Shown here piece by piece: positions 42,216-52,604 of a stretch of DNA of 64,000 nt. The position numbers and the translations under genes were made by a program. A model generated the notes under the pieces. That model was given only the letters and a program-made list of their open reading frames with translations, had not been told where the DNA came from and ran no database searches. The stretch spans positions 7,391 through 71,390 of the forward strand of contig CALJVD010000053.1 of NCBI GenBank assembly GCA_937974825.1. Direction: 5' to 3'. Source of the DNA: an uncultured Oceanospirillaceae bacterium (GTDB lineage: Bacteria; Pseudomonadota; Gammaproteobacteria; Pseudomonadales; Oceanobacteraceae). How positions within the stretch are numbered: the stretch's first letter is position 1; every line of letters starts with the position of its first letter.

Positions 42216-42292
42216 TGGCGCACCCGGCAGGGATTGAACCTGCAACCCTCGGCTTAGAAGGCCGATGCTCTATCCAATTGAGCTACGGGCGC
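42216..42292 (-). tRNA. tRNA-Arg (anticodon UCU)
   Basis: The minus strand folds with acceptor GCGCCCG/CGGGTGC (one G-T pair), anticodon arm TCGGC-CTTCTAA-GCCGA (TCT), T arm GGTTCAATCC and an encoded CCA after G73. It lies 29 bases upstream of tRNA-His in the same transcript. Confidence 0.95.
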
Positions 42293-42314
42293 ATTTCAAT
42301 ACTAGAAATGAAGT

Positions 42315-42391
42315 TGGTCGGGGTAGAGAGATTCGAACTCCCGACACCCTGGTCCCAAACCAGGTGCGCTACCAGACTGCGCTATACCCCG
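42315..42391 (-). tRNA. tRNA-Pro (anticodon UGG)
   Basis: The minus strand folds with acceptor CGGGGTA/TACCCCG, anticodon arm CCTGG-TTTGGGA-CCAGG (TGG), T arm AGTTCGAATC and encoded CCA after A73. The C1-G72 pair and A73 suit tRNA-Pro. First of the Pro-Arg-His cluster. Confidence 0.95.
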
Positions 42392-42392
42392 A

Positions 42393-42717
42393 CTTCAAAC
42401 TTGCTTGCTGAGTTATTCTCTGCAAGTGCGGCGCATAGTATACAGACCTCAGACCCTCGTCAACTACTTTTTTCAAATATTTTAAAAATAACTGCTTTTC
42501 GATTAAATATTAATCAAATCAGTAGGTTAAACCGCAAAATTGTACTTTTTATAGACAATTCATTGAGGTATCACCAATAGCTCACTTACCTCTATATAAA
42601 TCACCCACCCTACTTTGGTTTTAATTAACTGCGCACTATCTTCATTGAGTTTATGTATTAAAAGTGAGAAAATCGCGCGCCTATCTTCTCTATACTATGT
42701 AATAGGCTTATTGACTA
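42393..42717. other. 325-base gap between the tRNA cluster and folD
   Basis: It holds the tRNA promoter near its left end and presumably the folD promoter at the right. The middle is AT-rich with no open frame I believe. No repeat or structured RNA was recognised. Confidence 0.5.
42435..42463 (-). promoter_or_regulatory. promoter of the tRNA-Pro-Arg-His cluster
   Basis: On the minus strand TTGACG (42463-42458) is followed after 17 bases by TACTAT, or after 15 by TATACT, and then by a GC-rich discriminator (GCGCCGC). This is the form of a strong stable-RNA promoter, and the -35 is identical to that of tRNA-Ser at 324. Confidence 0.75.
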
Positions 42718-43575
42718 ATGACTGCCAAACTAATCGATGGTAATGCTAGAGCAAAGGCAATTCGTGAAACTATCAAGCAGCGAGTACAGACTCGTTTAGA
42801 TAACGGCCTGCGCGCACCGGGTCTTGCTGTTATCTTAGTTGGTAATGATCCTGCTTCTGAAGTTTACGTGTCACACAAACGGAAAGATTGCGAGCAAGTA
42901 GGCATTATTAGTAAAGCATTTGACTTACCTAGCAGCACAAAACAACAAGAACTGCTGAATTTAATTGATGAACTTAATAACGATGCCGACATTGACGGTA
43001 TTCTTGTTCAACTTCCGTTGCCTGCAGGCTTACATGCCGATGAAATTCTTGAGCGTATCGACCCCACTAAGGATGTCGATGGCTTCCATCCTTTTAACGT
43101 TGGTCGCTTAGCACAAAGAATGCCCTTATTACGTCCTTGCACACCCGCTGGTGTTATCGACTTATTAGAAGGTACAGGTGTCGATCTACACGGTCAAAAT
43201 GCGGTTATTGTTGGGGCTTCTAATATTGTTGGTCGCCCAATGGGATTAGAGCTGCTTCTTAAAGGCAGCACGGTAACTACTTGTCACCGTTTTACTAAAG
43301 ACACTGAGCAGCATGTACGTCGTGCCGATATCGTAATCGTAGCAGTTGGAAAACCTGGTATCGTTAAAGGTGAGTGGATTAAAGATGGTGCCATTGTTAT
43401 TGACGTTGGCATTAACCGCTCGGCCGACGGCAAACTGATTGGTGATGTCGATTTTGACGAAGCCGCTAAGCGTGCCTCATATATTACGCCAGTTCCTGGC
43501 GGCGTTGGCCCCATGACACGCGCCAAGCTTTTAGAAAATACGCTTTATGCATGCGAAGAGCTGCATAAGAAATAA
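42718..43575 (+). CDS. folD: bifunctional methylenetetrahydrofolate dehydrogenase/cyclohydrolase FolD
   Basis: A 285-residue enzyme interconverting methylene-, methenyl- and formyl-tetrahydrofolate. The catalytic lysine lies in [14 protein letters not shown] (near residue 55), followed by [24 protein letters not shown], and the NADP-binding [30 protein letters not shown] is the C-terminal signature. It converges on cysS with a shared terminator. Confidence 0.97.
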   Translation: MTAKLIDGNARAKAIRETIKQRVQTRLDNGLRAPGLAVILVGNDPASEVYVSHKRKDCEQVGIISKAFDLPSSTKQQELLNLIDELNNDADIDGILVQLPLPAGLHADEILERIDPTKDVDGFHPFNVGRLAQRMPLLRPCTPAGVIDLLEGTGVDLHGQNAVIVGASNIVGRPMGLELLLKGSTVTTCHRFTKDTEQHVRRADIVIVAVGKPGIVKGEWIKDGAIVIDVGINRSADGKLIGDVDFDEAAKRASYITPVPGGVGPMTRAKLLENTLYACEELHKK

Positions 43576-43603
43576 TATTGCTTTCATAAACATAAACAGC
43601 ATA

Positions 43604-43637
43604 AAAAAAGCGGGCTAAATTGAATTGCCCGCTTTTT
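43604..43637. terminator. bidirectional terminator between folD and cysS
   Basis: AAAGCGGGC and GCCCGCTTT flank an 11-base loop, with an A run before and a T run after. It lies in the convergent gap and serves both genes. Confidence 0.9.
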
Positions 43638-43643
43638 TTATTG

Positions 43644-45014
43644 TTAGCTTTTAGACCAAGTAGTGCCTTCCGGTCCGTCTCTAAGCACAATGCCTTTTTG
43701 TAGCAACTCATCACGCACAGCATCCGCTGTGGCGAAGTCTTTATCTGCTTTAGCCTGAGTGCGCTTATCAATCATCTCTTGAATCCAAGCGTCTGTTTCA
43801 GAGTTACCACCTTGTAGATAAACTTGGGGATCAGATTGTAAACAACCTAATACTCCTCCTAAAAAGCGTAACTGACCTGCTAGTGCAGCCTGCTCTTCCC
43901 CACTACTCTTATTAATGGTACGAGCAAGATCAAACAGTACAGCAATAGCTTCTGGCGTATTAAAGTCATCGTCCATGGCTGCATGGAAACGGCTCGAATA
44001 TTCGTTATCAATATCGGCTACTTCACCAATCTTTACCCCTAACAATGCGTTGTAAAAACGCTCAAGCTTAGCCTGCGCCTCTTTCAAGCTGTCTTCAGAG
44101 TAATTAATGGCACTGCGATACTGACTCGATAGCAAAAAGAAGCGTACTACTTCAGCAGAATACTTCTCTAATATCTCACGAATAGTAAAAAAGTTACCTA
44201 ATGACTTGGACATCTTTTCGCCATCAACTCGCACCGCACCAGCGTGCATCCAAGTGTTGGCATAAGATGCATCATGAGCTGCTTCAGATTGAGCAATTTC
44301 GTTCTCATGGTGCGGGAATTTTAAGTCTGGGCCACCACCATGAATATCAAAGCTCTCACCTAGGCACGAGTGCGTCATTGCCGAGCACTCAATGTGCCAA
44401 CCAGGACGACCAATTCCCCAAGGAGAATCCCAATGCGGCTCTTCTTTCTTAGCAGCTTTCCAAAGAACAAAGTCTAGTGGATCGCGCTTGCGCTCATCTA
44501 CTTCAATACGCGCTCCTGAAGACAACTCGTCAAGCACCTTGCCAGATAGCTTACCGTAATCTTCAAATTTTCTAACGGCGTAATACAAGTCGCCATTAGG
44601 AGCCGCATAGGCATAACCTTTGCTTTCAAGGGTTTGGTTTAACTGAATAATCTCATCGATATGATCAGTGGCTTTAGGCTCAGCATCTGGGCGCTCAATC
44701 CCTAAAGCATCAGCATCTTTATGCATTTCTGCAATAAAACGCTCAGTAAGCTCGGTGATGCTTTCGCCATTTTCATTAGCTCGAGTAATGATTTTGTCAT
44801 CTATATCGGTAATATTTCGAATATAGTTAACTTCGTAACCTTTATGCTTCAGGTAACGTACGATTACATCAAAAGCGACCATGACACGGGCATGCCCAAG
44901 GTGACAGAAGTCATAAACCGTCATACCACACACATACATTCCGACCTTGCCTGGTACTAAAGGCTTAAAGGTTTCTTTTTGGCGCGTTAACGTATTGTAA
45001 ATCTGCAAACTCAT
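43644..45014 (-). CDS. cysS: cysteine--tRNA ligase
   Basis: A 456-residue class I synthetase. The HIGH motif is [12 protein letters not shown], preceded by the zinc cysteine in YVCGMTVYD. The second zinc ligand set is WHIECSAM and HHENE, and the KMSKS motif reads [10 protein letters not shown]. The DALR-like anticodon-binding helical domain lies beyond residue 330. It starts 2 bases after glnS, suggesting co-transcription. Confidence 0.97.
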   Translation of the reverse strand: MSLQIYNTLTRQKETFKPLVPGKVGMYVCGMTVYDFCHLGHARVMVAFDVIVRYLKHKGYEVNYIRNITDIDDKIITRANENGESITELTERFIAEMHKDADALGIERPDAEPKATDHIDEIIQLNQTLESKGYAYAAPNGDLYYAVRKFEDYGKLSGKVLDELSSGARIEVDERKRDPLDFVLWKAAKKEEPHWDSPWGIGRPGWHIECSAMTHSCLGESFDIHGGGPDLKFPHHENEIAQSEAAHDASYANTWMHAGAVRVDGEKMSKSLGNFFTIREILEKYSAEVVRFFLLSSQYRSAINYSEDSLKEAQAKLERFYNALLGVKIGEVADIDNEYSSRFHAAMDDDFNTPEAIAVLFDLARTINKSSGEEQAALAGQLRFLGGVLGCLQSDPQVYLQGGNSETDAWIQEMIDKRTQAKADKDFATADAVRDELLQKGIVLRDGPEGTTWSKS

Positions 45015-45016
45015 AA

Positions 45017-46687
45017 TTAACCCTGACTTAATTCTTTATCTTCACGTAACCCGATGGTTAAGTTAAATACCGGTGAGCCGGGTTTGTGATCGTAACGATC
45101 CGCAACGAAATAACCTTCACGCTCGAACTGGAAATTAGATTCTGGTGCAGCGTCTAATAAAGCTGGCTCAACCCATGCAGTGACCACCTGCAATGAATCA
45201 GGATTAACGTAATCCATAAAGTCACCATCAGTTTTGTCTGGGCTAGCGTGGGTAAACAAACGACCATACATACGTAGCTCAGCTTGTTTAGCATGAGAAG
45301 CAGACACCCAATGAACCACACCTTTAGGTTTAATATCATCCGCAGGGTTTTTACCTAGGGTATCTTCAATTAACTGAGCACGAACTAAGGTAACGTTACC
45401 TTCCGCATCTTTTTCGTAGTCGGTAGCTTCGATTACATATGAGTTACGTAAGCGAATACGGTTGCCTGGTGTCAGTTTTTTCTTAAACTTCTTGCTGTAT
45501 TCTTCTTTAAAGTCGGCCTGATCAATATAGATTTCTTTGGTGAATGGAATCTTACGCGTCCCAAGCTCTAACTCATGATGATACGCGGCATCTAGCATTT
45601 CTAAATGATCGTCATCTAGGTTTTCAATAATCACTTTTAAGGGATTAATAACGGCCATTGCTCGTGGAGCGTTGTTGTTTAAATCGGTACGTACTGCGTG
45701 CTCAAGCATGGCAATTTCAACCATACCATCACTACGAGTAACACCAATCATATCGCAGAATGTACGTAATGAAGCTGGTGTAAATCCACGACGACGCATA
45801 CCAGAAATCGTTGGCATACGTGGATCGTTCCAACCGCTAACTACGCCCTCATCAACCAGCAATTTAAGTCTGCGTTTAGAGGTAACAGTGTAGTCTAAGT
45901 TTAAACGACCAAACTCGTACTGCTTTGGCTGTGCAGGCACAGGCAGATTATCGATAAACCAGTCGTATAAAGGTTTGTGATCTTCAAACTCTAAGGTACA
46001 CACTGAATGTGTAATACCTTCAATGGCATCCGACTGGCCATGAGTGTAGTCATAGGTAGGATAAATACACCATTTATCAGCAGTTTGGTGGTGATGTGCT
46101 TTACGAATACGGTACATAATAGGGTCACGCATATTCATATTTGGTGACGCCATATCAATTTTTGCACGTAACGCTTTTGCGCCTTCATCAAACTCGCCTA
46201 AGCGCATACGCTCAAACAGATCTAAGTTTTCTTCAACCGAACGATCACGATAGGGACTGTTTTTACCAGGTTCAGTTAACGTGCCGCGATATTCACGTGC
46301 TTCTTCTGCACTTAGATCACAAACATAAGCTTTGCCTTCTTTAATTAAGTGAATGGCCCACTCATGAAGCTGGTCAAAATAATCGGATGCGTATCTAACG
46401 TCCCCTTCCCACTCAAACCCAAGCCAGTTAACGTCTTCTTTAATTGCATCAATGTATTCTTGGCTTTCCTTTTCAGGGTTAGTGTCGTCAAAACGCAAAT
46501 TACAAACACCACCAAATTGTTTGGCTAATCCAAAGTTCAAGCAAATGGATTTCGCGTGTCCAACGTGAAGGTAGCCATTAGGTTCAGGAGGAAAACGTGT
46601 AACAATCTTTGTGTGCTTGCCACTATCTAAGTCATCTTGAATTATTTTGGCAATAAAATTGTTATTAATTGCGATTGAGTCAGTCAT
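45017..46687 (-). CDS. glnS: glutamine--tRNA ligase
   Basis: A 556-residue class I synthetase. [22 protein letters not shown] carries the HIGH-like motif, and the KMSKS-like motif is [10 protein letters not shown]. The C-terminal two beta-barrels (about 345-550) read the anticodon. The full-length GlnRS indicates direct Gln-tRNA charging. MnmA-dependent thiolation of tRNA-Gln would be relevant to its recognition. Confidence 0.97.
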   Translation of the reverse strand: MTDSIAINNNFIAKIIQDDLDSGKHTKIVTRFPPEPNGYLHVGHAKSICLNFGLAKQFGGVCNLRFDDTNPEKESQEYIDAIKEDVNWLGFEWEGDVRYASDYFDQLHEWAIHLIKEGKAYVCDLSAEEAREYRGTLTEPGKNSPYRDRSVEENLDLFERMRLGEFDEGAKALRAKIDMASPNMNMRDPIMYRIRKAHHHQTADKWCIYPTYDYTHGQSDAIEGITHSVCTLEFEDHKPLYDWFIDNLPVPAQPKQYEFGRLNLDYTVTSKRRLKLLVDEGVVSGWNDPRMPTISGMRRRGFTPASLRTFCDMIGVTRSDGMVEIAMLEHAVRTDLNNNAPRAMAVINPLKVIIENLDDDHLEMLDAAYHHELELGTRKIPFTKEIYIDQADFKEEYSKKFKKKLTPGNRIRLRNSYVIEATDYEKDAEGNVTLVRAQLIEDTLGKNPADDIKPKGVVHWVSASHAKQAELRMYGRLFTHASPDKTDGDFMDYVNPDSLQVVTAWVEPALLDAAPESNFQFEREGYFVADRYDHKPGSPVFNLTIGLREDKELSQG

Positions 46688-46901
46688 AACCTTCCGTTCT
46701 TTTATAGATGCAAATTAGAGACAGCAGAAAGCGGCCGTCCTTTGTAAGTATTTAGCTAAGAGTATAACAGTGTAATGATAAGAATAATTCACTGCTAATT
46801 GAGCAAAACAAAACCTTTCTACCCATGCTTTGCCGCAGAAAAACGGGTATTATACGCTGTCTTAAAGATTACCGATACTTTCAAAACAATAGAGGCACAG
46901 T

Positions 46902-47396
46902 ATGATTTTGTTAAAAACAAACATGGGTGACATTAAAGTCGAATTAAACCATGAGAAAGCACCTAAAACAGCAGCAAACTTTGAGCAATATGTAAAAGAA
47001 GGCTTTTACGATGGTGTAATTTTTCACCGTGTTATTGATGGCTTCATGATCCAAGGCGGCGGCATGGAACCAGGCATGAAGCAAAAACAAACTCGTGCAA
47101 CTATTGAAAACGAAGCCGACAACGGTCTAAAAAATGAAGTGGGTACACTAGCTATGGCTCGCACCATGGATCCTCACTCAGCCAGTGCCCAGTTTTTCAT
47201 TAACGTCGCTGATAATGACTTCCTAAACCATACAGGCAAAAACACCCATGGTTGGGGATATGCAGTGTTTGGCAAAGTAGTAGAAGGCATGGACGTAGTT
47301 AACCGTATCAAAAGCGTTAAAACCGGCAGCAGCATGGGACACCAAGACGTGCCTGTTGAAGACGTTATTATCGAAAAAGCTGAAGTTATTGCGTAA
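46902..47396 (+). CDS. ppiB: cytoplasmic peptidyl-prolyl cis-trans isomerase B (cyclophilin)
   Basis: A 164-residue cyclophilin, same length as E. coli Ppi[15 protein letters not shown] carries the catalytic arginine, [17 protein letters not shown] the active-site core, and [15 protein letters not shown] the C-terminal signature. No signal peptide, so cytoplasmic. Divergent from glnS, followed by lpxH, as in Pseudomonas. Confidence 0.96.
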   Translation: MILLKTNMGDIKVELNHEKAPKTAANFEQYVKEGFYDGVIFHRVIDGFMIQGGGMEPGMKQKQTRATIENEADNGLKNEVGTLAMARTMDPHSASAQFFINVADNDFLNHTGKNTHGWGYAVFGKVVEGMDVVNRIKSVKTGSSMGHQDVPVEDVIIEKAEVIA

Positions 47397-47418
47397 TTAT
47401 TCGCAAAACGCGTCATGA

Positions 47419-47438
47419 GAGGGGGTGGGAACCCCCTC
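47419..47438. repeat. REP-like GC-rich palindrome between ppiB and lpxH
   Basis: GAGGGGGT-GGGA-ACCCCCTC is a perfect 8-bp hairpin, much richer in GC than its surroundings. On the minus strand it is preceded by GTAGGAG, resembling the form of REP elements in pseudomonads (GTGGGAGCGGG...). Only one copy was noticed in the window, so a repeat family is inferred, not shown. It could also act as a transcription terminator or mRNA stabiliser after ppiB. Confidence 0.45.
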
Positions 47439-47470
47439 CTACACACTAATTAATCGTTACCTTACTACTT

Positions 47471-48196
47471 ATGTCTACATATTTTATTTCTGATTTACAC
47501 CTCCAAGAAGCACACCCTCAAATGCTGCAAGGCTTTTATGATTACTTAAGTAATCTTAACGATGCTAAAGCTTTATATATTTTGGGAGACTTCTTTGAAG
47601 TATGGATAGGTGACGACTACGAAAACGATTTAATTATTGGTGTTAAAAGCGCCTTAAAGGCATTGAGTGAGCGTGGCACTAAAATTCATATCATGCATGG
47701 CAATCGTGACTTTTTAATTGGTGAAGATTTCTGTAAACAAACCAATAGCACCCTACTGCCCGACCCTAGTGTCATTGACTTAGATGGTACAAAGGTTCTT
47801 TTAATGCACGGTGATAGCATGTGCACTAAAGATGCTGCTTATATGAAGATGCGTCCGATGTTACGCAACCCTATGATGCAAAAGCAGTTACTCAGCCAAA
47901 CCATTGAGCAGCGTTTAGCCATGGCAACTCACATGCGTGGAGAGAGCCAAAAAGGCAATCAAATGAAGTCTGATGAGATTATGGACGTTACGCCTGAAGA
48001 AGTAGACAGAGTTATGACTGAACATGGTGTTCACACCCTTATTCATGGTCATACACATCGTCCATACGACCATTACTGGCAGCATGAAAATCAAGACAGA
48101 CGAAGAATTGTATTAGGCGATTGGTCAGATACTAATGGTTGGCAGATTAAACACACCACAGAATCGGGCTTTGTATTAAGCAAGTTTAGCTTTTAA
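47471..48196 (+). CDS. lpxH: UDP-2,3-diacylglucosamine diphosphatase LpxH
   Basis: A 241-residue Mn-dependent metallophosphoesterase making lipid X in lipid A synthesis. Metal motifs are complete: FISDLHL (near residue 6), LGDFFEVWIGDD, HGNRDFLIG, LLMHGD and HGHTHRP. Length matches E. coli LpxH (240). It is convergent with murB, 5 bases away. Together with lpxK and msbA nearby it forms part of the envelope block. Confidence 0.96.
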   Translation: MSTYFISDLHLQEAHPQMLQGFYDYLSNLNDAKALYILGDFFEVWIGDDYENDLIIGVKSALKALSERGTKIHIMHGNRDFLIGEDFCKQTNSTLLPDPSVIDLDGTKVLLMHGDSMCTKDAAYMKMRPMLRNPMMQKQLLSQTIEQRLAMATHMRGESQKGNQMKSDEIMDVTPEEVDRVMTEHGVHTLIHGHTHRPYDHYWQHENQDRRRIVLGDWSDTNGWQIKHTTESGFVLSKFSF

Positions 48197-48201
48197 AGAG
48201 T

Positions 48202-49194
48202 CTATGGAAATACCTGTGGCTCTGGTTCCAGAGTCACACCAAACCTTTCTTTAATGTTGGTAATTATTTTATCTTTTAAATCGACCACTTCTTGATAGGA
48301 AGCCTGTCCATTAGTGGTTAATACTAATGCCTGCTTTTCATGCATTCGTACATTCCCTAACCACTTACCCTTCCAACCGGCTTGCTCAATTAACCATCCA
48401 GCCGCGACTTTTACCATGCCGCCCTTTTGCTGGTAATGAGGCAGTTCAGGGTGCAAGCGAACAAGTTCAGATGCTTGTTTGGCACTAATAATTGGATTTT
48501 TAAAAAAAGAGCCCGCATTAGGGATAGATTTAGGGTCAGGTAATTTACTACGTCGAGTGTCACATACTGCCTGGATTAAGCTTGATGCATTCACATTTTG
48601 AAGTTGTTGTAACGGACCATAACTTAAGACGGGATTAAAAATTTTATTCAGACGGAAAGTAACGCGCGTGATAATAAAATCATTTTTAAGCTCGTGTTTA
48701 AAAATAGAATCACGATAACCAAAATTACACTCTTCAGCCGTTAAAATAACCGCTTGACCAGTGCTAATTTGTACGCCCTCAATCTGTTCAATAAAGCTTT
48801 TAACTTCAACGCCATAAGCACCAATATTTTGTATAGGTGCGGCCCCTACTGATCCTGGAATAAGAGCTAAATTCTCTAAACCATGACCGTATTCAATGCT
48901 TTCTTGAACCCATTGATGCCAATTTTTACCTGCTTCAACCACTACCCAAATATGAGCATCATCTTGTTCAAGCAGCTTCACTCCCTCCATGGCTGACTGA
49001 AGCACTAAGCCATCGATATCATTAGCAAGAAGTACGTTAGACCCTTCTCCTAATACATAAACCGAGATGTTATTCTCTTTCGCTTTATCAAGTAAGCCAA
49101 GCAACTCCATCTGCGACGCAAAGCGTGCAAAGACCTTGGCCTTAGCAGGTAATGCTAAAGTGTTTAATCGTTGCAGCTCATAATTAGTTTGCAT
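48202..49194 (-). CDS. murB: UDP-N-acetylenolpyruvoylglucosamine reductase MurB (type I)
   Basis: A 330-residue FAD enzyme making UDP-MurNAc. The FAD domain has LGEGSNVLLAND and ENLALIPGSVGAAPIQNIGAYGVEV. The substrate domain has NAGSFFKNP with the catalytic serine, and the C-terminal half retains the type I YDR-loop region (GYRDSIFK). It starts 5 bases after the phosphatase gene. Confidence 0.95.
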   Translation of the reverse strand: MQTNYELQRLNTLALPAKAKVFARFASQMELLGLLDKAKENNISVYVLGEGSNVLLANDIDGLVLQSAMEGVKLLEQDDAHIWVVVEAGKNWHQWVQESIEYGHGLENLALIPGSVGAAPIQNIGAYGVEVKSFIEQIEGVQISTGQAVILTAEECNFGYRDSIFKHELKNDFIITRVTFRLNKIFNPVLSYGPLQQLQNVNASSLIQAVCDTRRSKLPDPKSIPNAGSFFKNPIISAKQASELVRLHPELPHYQQKGGMVKVAAGWLIEQAGWKGKWLGNVRMHEKQALVLTTNGQASYQEVVDLKDKIITNIKERFGVTLEPEPQVFP

Positions 49195-49199
49195 AATGA

Positions 49200-49676
49200 T
49201 TAAGCAAGCTTCTGTTTAAGCTCAAGGGCTAGGTTGTCACAAGCGGTTTCAAGAAGATCGAGAACCGTTTGAAACCCTTCTTCACCACCATAATAAGGGT
49301 CAGGTACTTCCGTAATGCTTTTATCATTACCAAAGCGTTCCAGTATAAGCTCTGGCTGCGTACGTACCTTGCCACTGGGCATAAACTCTTTCATATTTTC
49401 AATGTTTGATTTATCCATCGCTAACACATAATCAAACTTATCAAAGTCTTCAGCCACGACCTGGCGGGCACGTAGGTTGCTAATATCATAGCCACGAGCT
49501 GCGGCGGCAGCCTGTGAGCGCTGATCTGGCGCTTTGCCAATATGCCAATCACCGGTTCCAGCCGAGTCAACCGTTACTTTTTCGTCTAACCCATGCTCAG
49601 CAAGCTTTTTACGAAGCATTCCGTCGGCACTGGGTGATCGACAAATGTTTCCAAGACATACAAATAAAACGTTCAT
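49200..49676 (-). CDS. low-molecular-weight protein-tyrosine phosphatase
   Basis: A 158-residue phosphatase with the CX5R(S) active site C7-L-G-N-I-C-R13-S, and the general acid D126 in PDPYYGG. Family members of this kind act on tyrosine-phosphorylated proteins, often in polysaccharide control, but as an isolated gene in a cell-wall/lipid A cluster its substrate is unknown. In Pseudomonas kdsB lies next to it; here the next gene, 14 bases away, is the Trm112-like one. Confidence 0.93.
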   Translation of the reverse strand: MNVLFVCLGNICRSPSADGMLRKKLAEHGLDEKVTVDSAGTGDWHIGKAPDQRSQAAAAARGYDISNLRARQVVAEDFDKFDYVLAMDKSNIENMKEFMPSGKVRTQPELILERFGNDKSITEVPDPYYGGEEGFQTVLDLLETACDNLALELKQKLA

Positions 49677-49690
49677 AACAACTCTTCTAA

Positions 49691-49885
49691 CTAGGCGTTG
49701 GCTTTATCTAACTTTTCTTCTTCACTCATACGGCGTGCTTCACCCTCTAACATAACGGGCACACCATCTTTAATTGGGAAGGCAAGGCCATCAAAGGTAC
49801 AAAATAACTCTTGTGAGGCACTGTCGTATTTAAGCTCGCCCTGGCATTGTGGGCACACTAACATGCTTAATAATTGCTTATCCAT
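49691..49885 (-). CDS. ycaR: Trm112/YcaR family small zinc-ribbon-like protein
   Basis: A 64-residue protein with CPQC (C11, C14) and a third cysteine C29 in [25 protein letters not shown], typical of YcaR. Function in bacteria is not well known; related Trm112 proteins stabilise methyltransferases. It overlaps the lpxK end by 8 bases. In E. coli ycaR sits between lpxK and kdsB. Confidence 0.92.
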   Translation of the reverse strand: MDKQLLSMLVCPQCQGELKYDSASQELFCTFDGLAFPIKDGVPVMLEGEARRMSEEEKLDKANA

Positions 49886-50861
49886 TTTTCTGTCCCTTAT
49901 TACTTAATTCATTTAATAACGTTATCACTTTATCTTGGCTAGCGTCTTCTAAGACTGCATCTACTTTTAAATACCACCAATGATCTTCAGCAAAGGATTG
50001 GCATTTCACCCAATCCTTTTCAGTCATCACTAACATTTTATTGATTGTAGAAAATGCAAAATCCTCAATAGTAAAGGCATGGTGATCGGCAAAAGCATGT
50101 AAGTTTGTGATAGCGCCAAGCCCCTGCAATGTTTGCTCAAAGCGTTGAGGGTTACCGATACCACAGATAGCATCAACCTCAAGATTTGAAAGGTGCTCTA
50201 ATGGCAGTTCGGTGCCAGTTTTCGCATTAATTAACGCACTGGCTTGTACTGTAAAATCACTGCCGTTTACCAGTATTAAATCGACACTTTGCTGGCGACT
50301 CACAGGCTCTCTTAATGGGCCAATGGGTAATAACCATCCATTACCAAAGCGACGTTTGCCATCAACCACTAGTATTTCAGCATCACGCGCCAGCGCATAG
50401 TGCTGCATACCATCATCACTAAAGATTATATTAACGCCCTGCTCTATCGCTTTTTCAGCGGCTTGACGTCTATTAGGATCAACCACAACCGGACAACCCA
50501 AGCGATGATAGAGTAAATAAGGCTCATCACCCGACTCTGAAACCGTTGTTTTAGGCGTTAAACTTAACGGGTAACAGTGGCTTTTGCCGCCATATCCTCT
50601 GCTAATAACCCCGGGGGTTAAGCCAAGTTGTCTAGATTGCTCTACTAAATAGGTAATTAAAGGAGTTTTTCCCGTTCCACCCACTGTTATATTGCCAACG
50701 ACAACCACGGGTACTGGATAGTTTTTTTGAGAAGACATTAAGAAAAAACGGCGCTTAAGAAAGGTAAACAAGGCAACCAGTAACCACAAAGGCAACAACC
50801 AAAGGTTATACCACGCTGACTTGTACCAATTCTGCTCAATACGTAACGCCAGTTTTTTCAT
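49878..50861 (-). CDS. lpxK: tetraacyldisaccharide 4'-kinase LpxK
   Basis: A 327-residue membrane-associated kinase phosphorylating the lipid A precursor. The modified P-loop [13 protein letters not shown] (about 56-68) is the family signature, with ISRGYGG and [11 protein letters not shown] (catalytic Asp pair) downstream. An N-terminal hydrophobic helix (about 15-35) anchors it. It begins 2 bases after msbA. Confidence 0.96.
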   Translation of the reverse strand: MKKLALRIEQNWYKSAWYNLWLLPLWLLVALFTFLKRRFFLMSSQKNYPVPVVVVGNITVGGTGKTPLITYLVEQSRQLGLTPGVISRGYGGKSHCYPLSLTPKTTVSESGDEPYLLYHRLGCPVVVDPNRRQAAEKAIEQGVNIIFSDDGMQHYALARDAEILVVDGKRRFGNGWLLPIGPLREPVSRQQSVDLILVNGSDFTVQASALINAKTGTELPLEHLSNLEVDAICGIGNPQRFEQTLQGLGAITNLHAFADHHAFTIEDFAFSTINKMLVMTEKDWVKCQSFAEDHWWYLKVDAVLEDASQDKVITLLNELSNKGQKNG

Positions 50862-50863
50862 GC

Positions 50864-52600
50864 TTAATTTTGAAACTGTATTTTATGAAGCTGAGAATAA
50901 AGACCATCAAATGCCATTAGCTCTTCGTGGCTACCGTCTTCTTTTACTTCACCGTCATCAATCACGACTATTCGATCTACATTCTCAATAGTGCTGAGCC
51001 TGTGTGCGATTACGAAAGTAGTACGCCCCTTCATTACTTCATCTAAAGCGGCCTGAATATAACGTTCAGATTCAGTATCTAGCGCGGAGGTTGCCTCATC
51101 TAAAATTAAGATAGGTGCGTTTTTAAGAATCGCACGGGCAATAGCAATACGTTGACGCTGACCACCCGATAAAGTCGTCCCGTTATCCCCTACTAAAGTA
51201 TCGTAACCATGCGGAAGCTTACTAATGAAATCATGGGCAAAGGCTGCCTTAGAGGCGGCGATAATTTCTTCATCGGATTTATCAGATAGCTCACCGAAAG
51301 CAATATTACTGCGTATAGTGCCGTTAAATAAAACCACTTGCTGACTTACTATGGCGATATGCTTGCGTAGGCTCTGTAAGGTAACTTCCTGGGTATCCAC
51401 ACCATCTATTAGAATCTGCCCTGAAGTAAGCTCGTAAAAACGTGGTAGCAGGTTGACCAAGGTCGTTTTACCACTGCCCGAACGCCCGACTAAAGCAACT
51501 GACGTGCCTGGCTTTATGTTTAAGGAAATGTCTTTAAGAGCATCGGTTTCAGCTTTTTGATAACGCAGACGAACGTCTTTAAATTCTACATGACCTTCAT
51601 GAGCTACTAACTCTTGAGTGCCATTATCGGGTTCTGGTTTCATGTCTAATATTTCGAACACGGATGCTGCAGCAGCCATACCCTTTTGAATCATGCCATT
51701 AACATCGGTAACACTGCGTAAGGGCTTAGCAATTAAAGCAGCAGCCGTAATAAACTGAAGAAACTCTGCGCCCGTCATGGTGTTAGCAGAAACACGCTGA
51801 AACATAATAAAGATCATTACACCTAACCCAGTTGCAACGACTTGCTGACTAACAGGAACGTTAATGGCATCGGTTAAACCAAACTTTAGTGCTTGGCGAC
51901 GATTGTCATTACTGGCTTTAGCAAAGCGCTTTTGCTCAATCTCTTTTGCTCCGTAGGTTCTTACCTCACGGTACCCACTGATGCTTTCGTTCGTTACTTG
52001 AGTAACATTACCCATAGCACGTTGAATGCGATGACTATAACGGCGAAAGAACTTACTCGCGGCAGAAACAGTTAAGCCAATGATGGGGGTAATTGCTATA
52101 AAGACTAACGTAAGAGTAAAGTCTAAATAAATTAGGTACCCAAATAACAGCAGTACGGTCATCCCTTCTTGAATCAAGGTGGTTAGTGATCGTGTTGAAG
52201 CCTCTGTTACTTGTTCAACATCGTAAGTAATACGAGAAATCATGCGTCCACTGGACTCATTGTCGTAATACTCACTGGGTAAGCTCGTCATACTATTAAA
52301 CAATTGCGTGCGCAACGAATGGACAACGTTACGCCCAACCACCGCAATAAAGAACTTGCCCAAAAATGTGCCAATACCACGAAAGAAAAATATTCCGAAT
52401 AAACTGGCTATTAAAAAGTAAATTTTATCGTCTGTAGGATCATTCAGTGTTTCCTCCATCAAGCCCATCATATGAGCCAATAACGGATTCGACGCCGCAT
52501 AAATGATAAAACCTATGATTGCCAACAGAAATGCAAACTTATGCGGCAGTACATAGGTTAAAAGACGTTTATATAAATACCCAGTAGATTCTTTTATCAT
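50864..52600 (-). CDS. msbA: lipid A export ABC transporter MsbA
   Basis: A 578-residue half-transporter flipping core-lipid A across the inner membrane. Six transmembrane helices occupy about residues 20-310. The nucleotide-binding domain has Walker A VGRSGSGKTT, signature LSGGQRQR and Walker B ILILDEATSALD, with H-loop AHRLSTIE. Close coupling to lpxK matches E. coli, while the exbD/exbB neighbours match Pseudomonas. Confidence 0.95.
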   Translation of the reverse strand: MIKESTGYLYKRLLTYVLPHKFAFLLAIIGFIIYAASNPLLAHMMGLMEETLNDPTDDKIYFLIASLFGIFFFRGIGTFLGKFFIAVVGRNVVHSLRTQLFNSMTSLPSEYYDNESSGRMISRITYDVEQVTEASTRSLTTLIQEGMTVLLLFGYLIYLDFTLTLVFIAITPIIGLTVSAASKFFRRYSHRIQRAMGNVTQVTNESISGYREVRTYGAKEIEQKRFAKASNDNRRQALKFGLTDAINVPVSQQVVATGLGVMIFIMFQRVSANTMTGAEFLQFITAAALIAKPLRSVTDVNGMIQKGMAAAASVFEILDMKPEPDNGTQELVAHEGHVEFKDVRLRYQKAETDALKDISLNIKPGTSVALVGRSGSGKTTLVNLLPRFYELTSGQILIDGVDTQEVTLQSLRKHIAIVSQQVVLFNGTIRSNIAFGELSDKSDEEIIAASKAAFAHDFISKLPHGYDTLVGDNGTTLSGGQRQRIAIARAILKNAPILILDEATSALDTESERYIQAALDEVMKGRTTFVIAHRLSTIENVDRIVVIDDGEVKEDGSHEELMAFDGLYSQLHKIQFQN

Positions 52601-52604
52601 TTCA

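Noticed and set aside
42197..42580. A 127-codon plus-strand frame across the tRNA-Arg and tRNA-Pro genes (contains PAGIEPATLG)
   Set aside because: This is the well-known spurious frame read antisense through tRNA T arms; the tRNAs on the minus strand explain the sequence.
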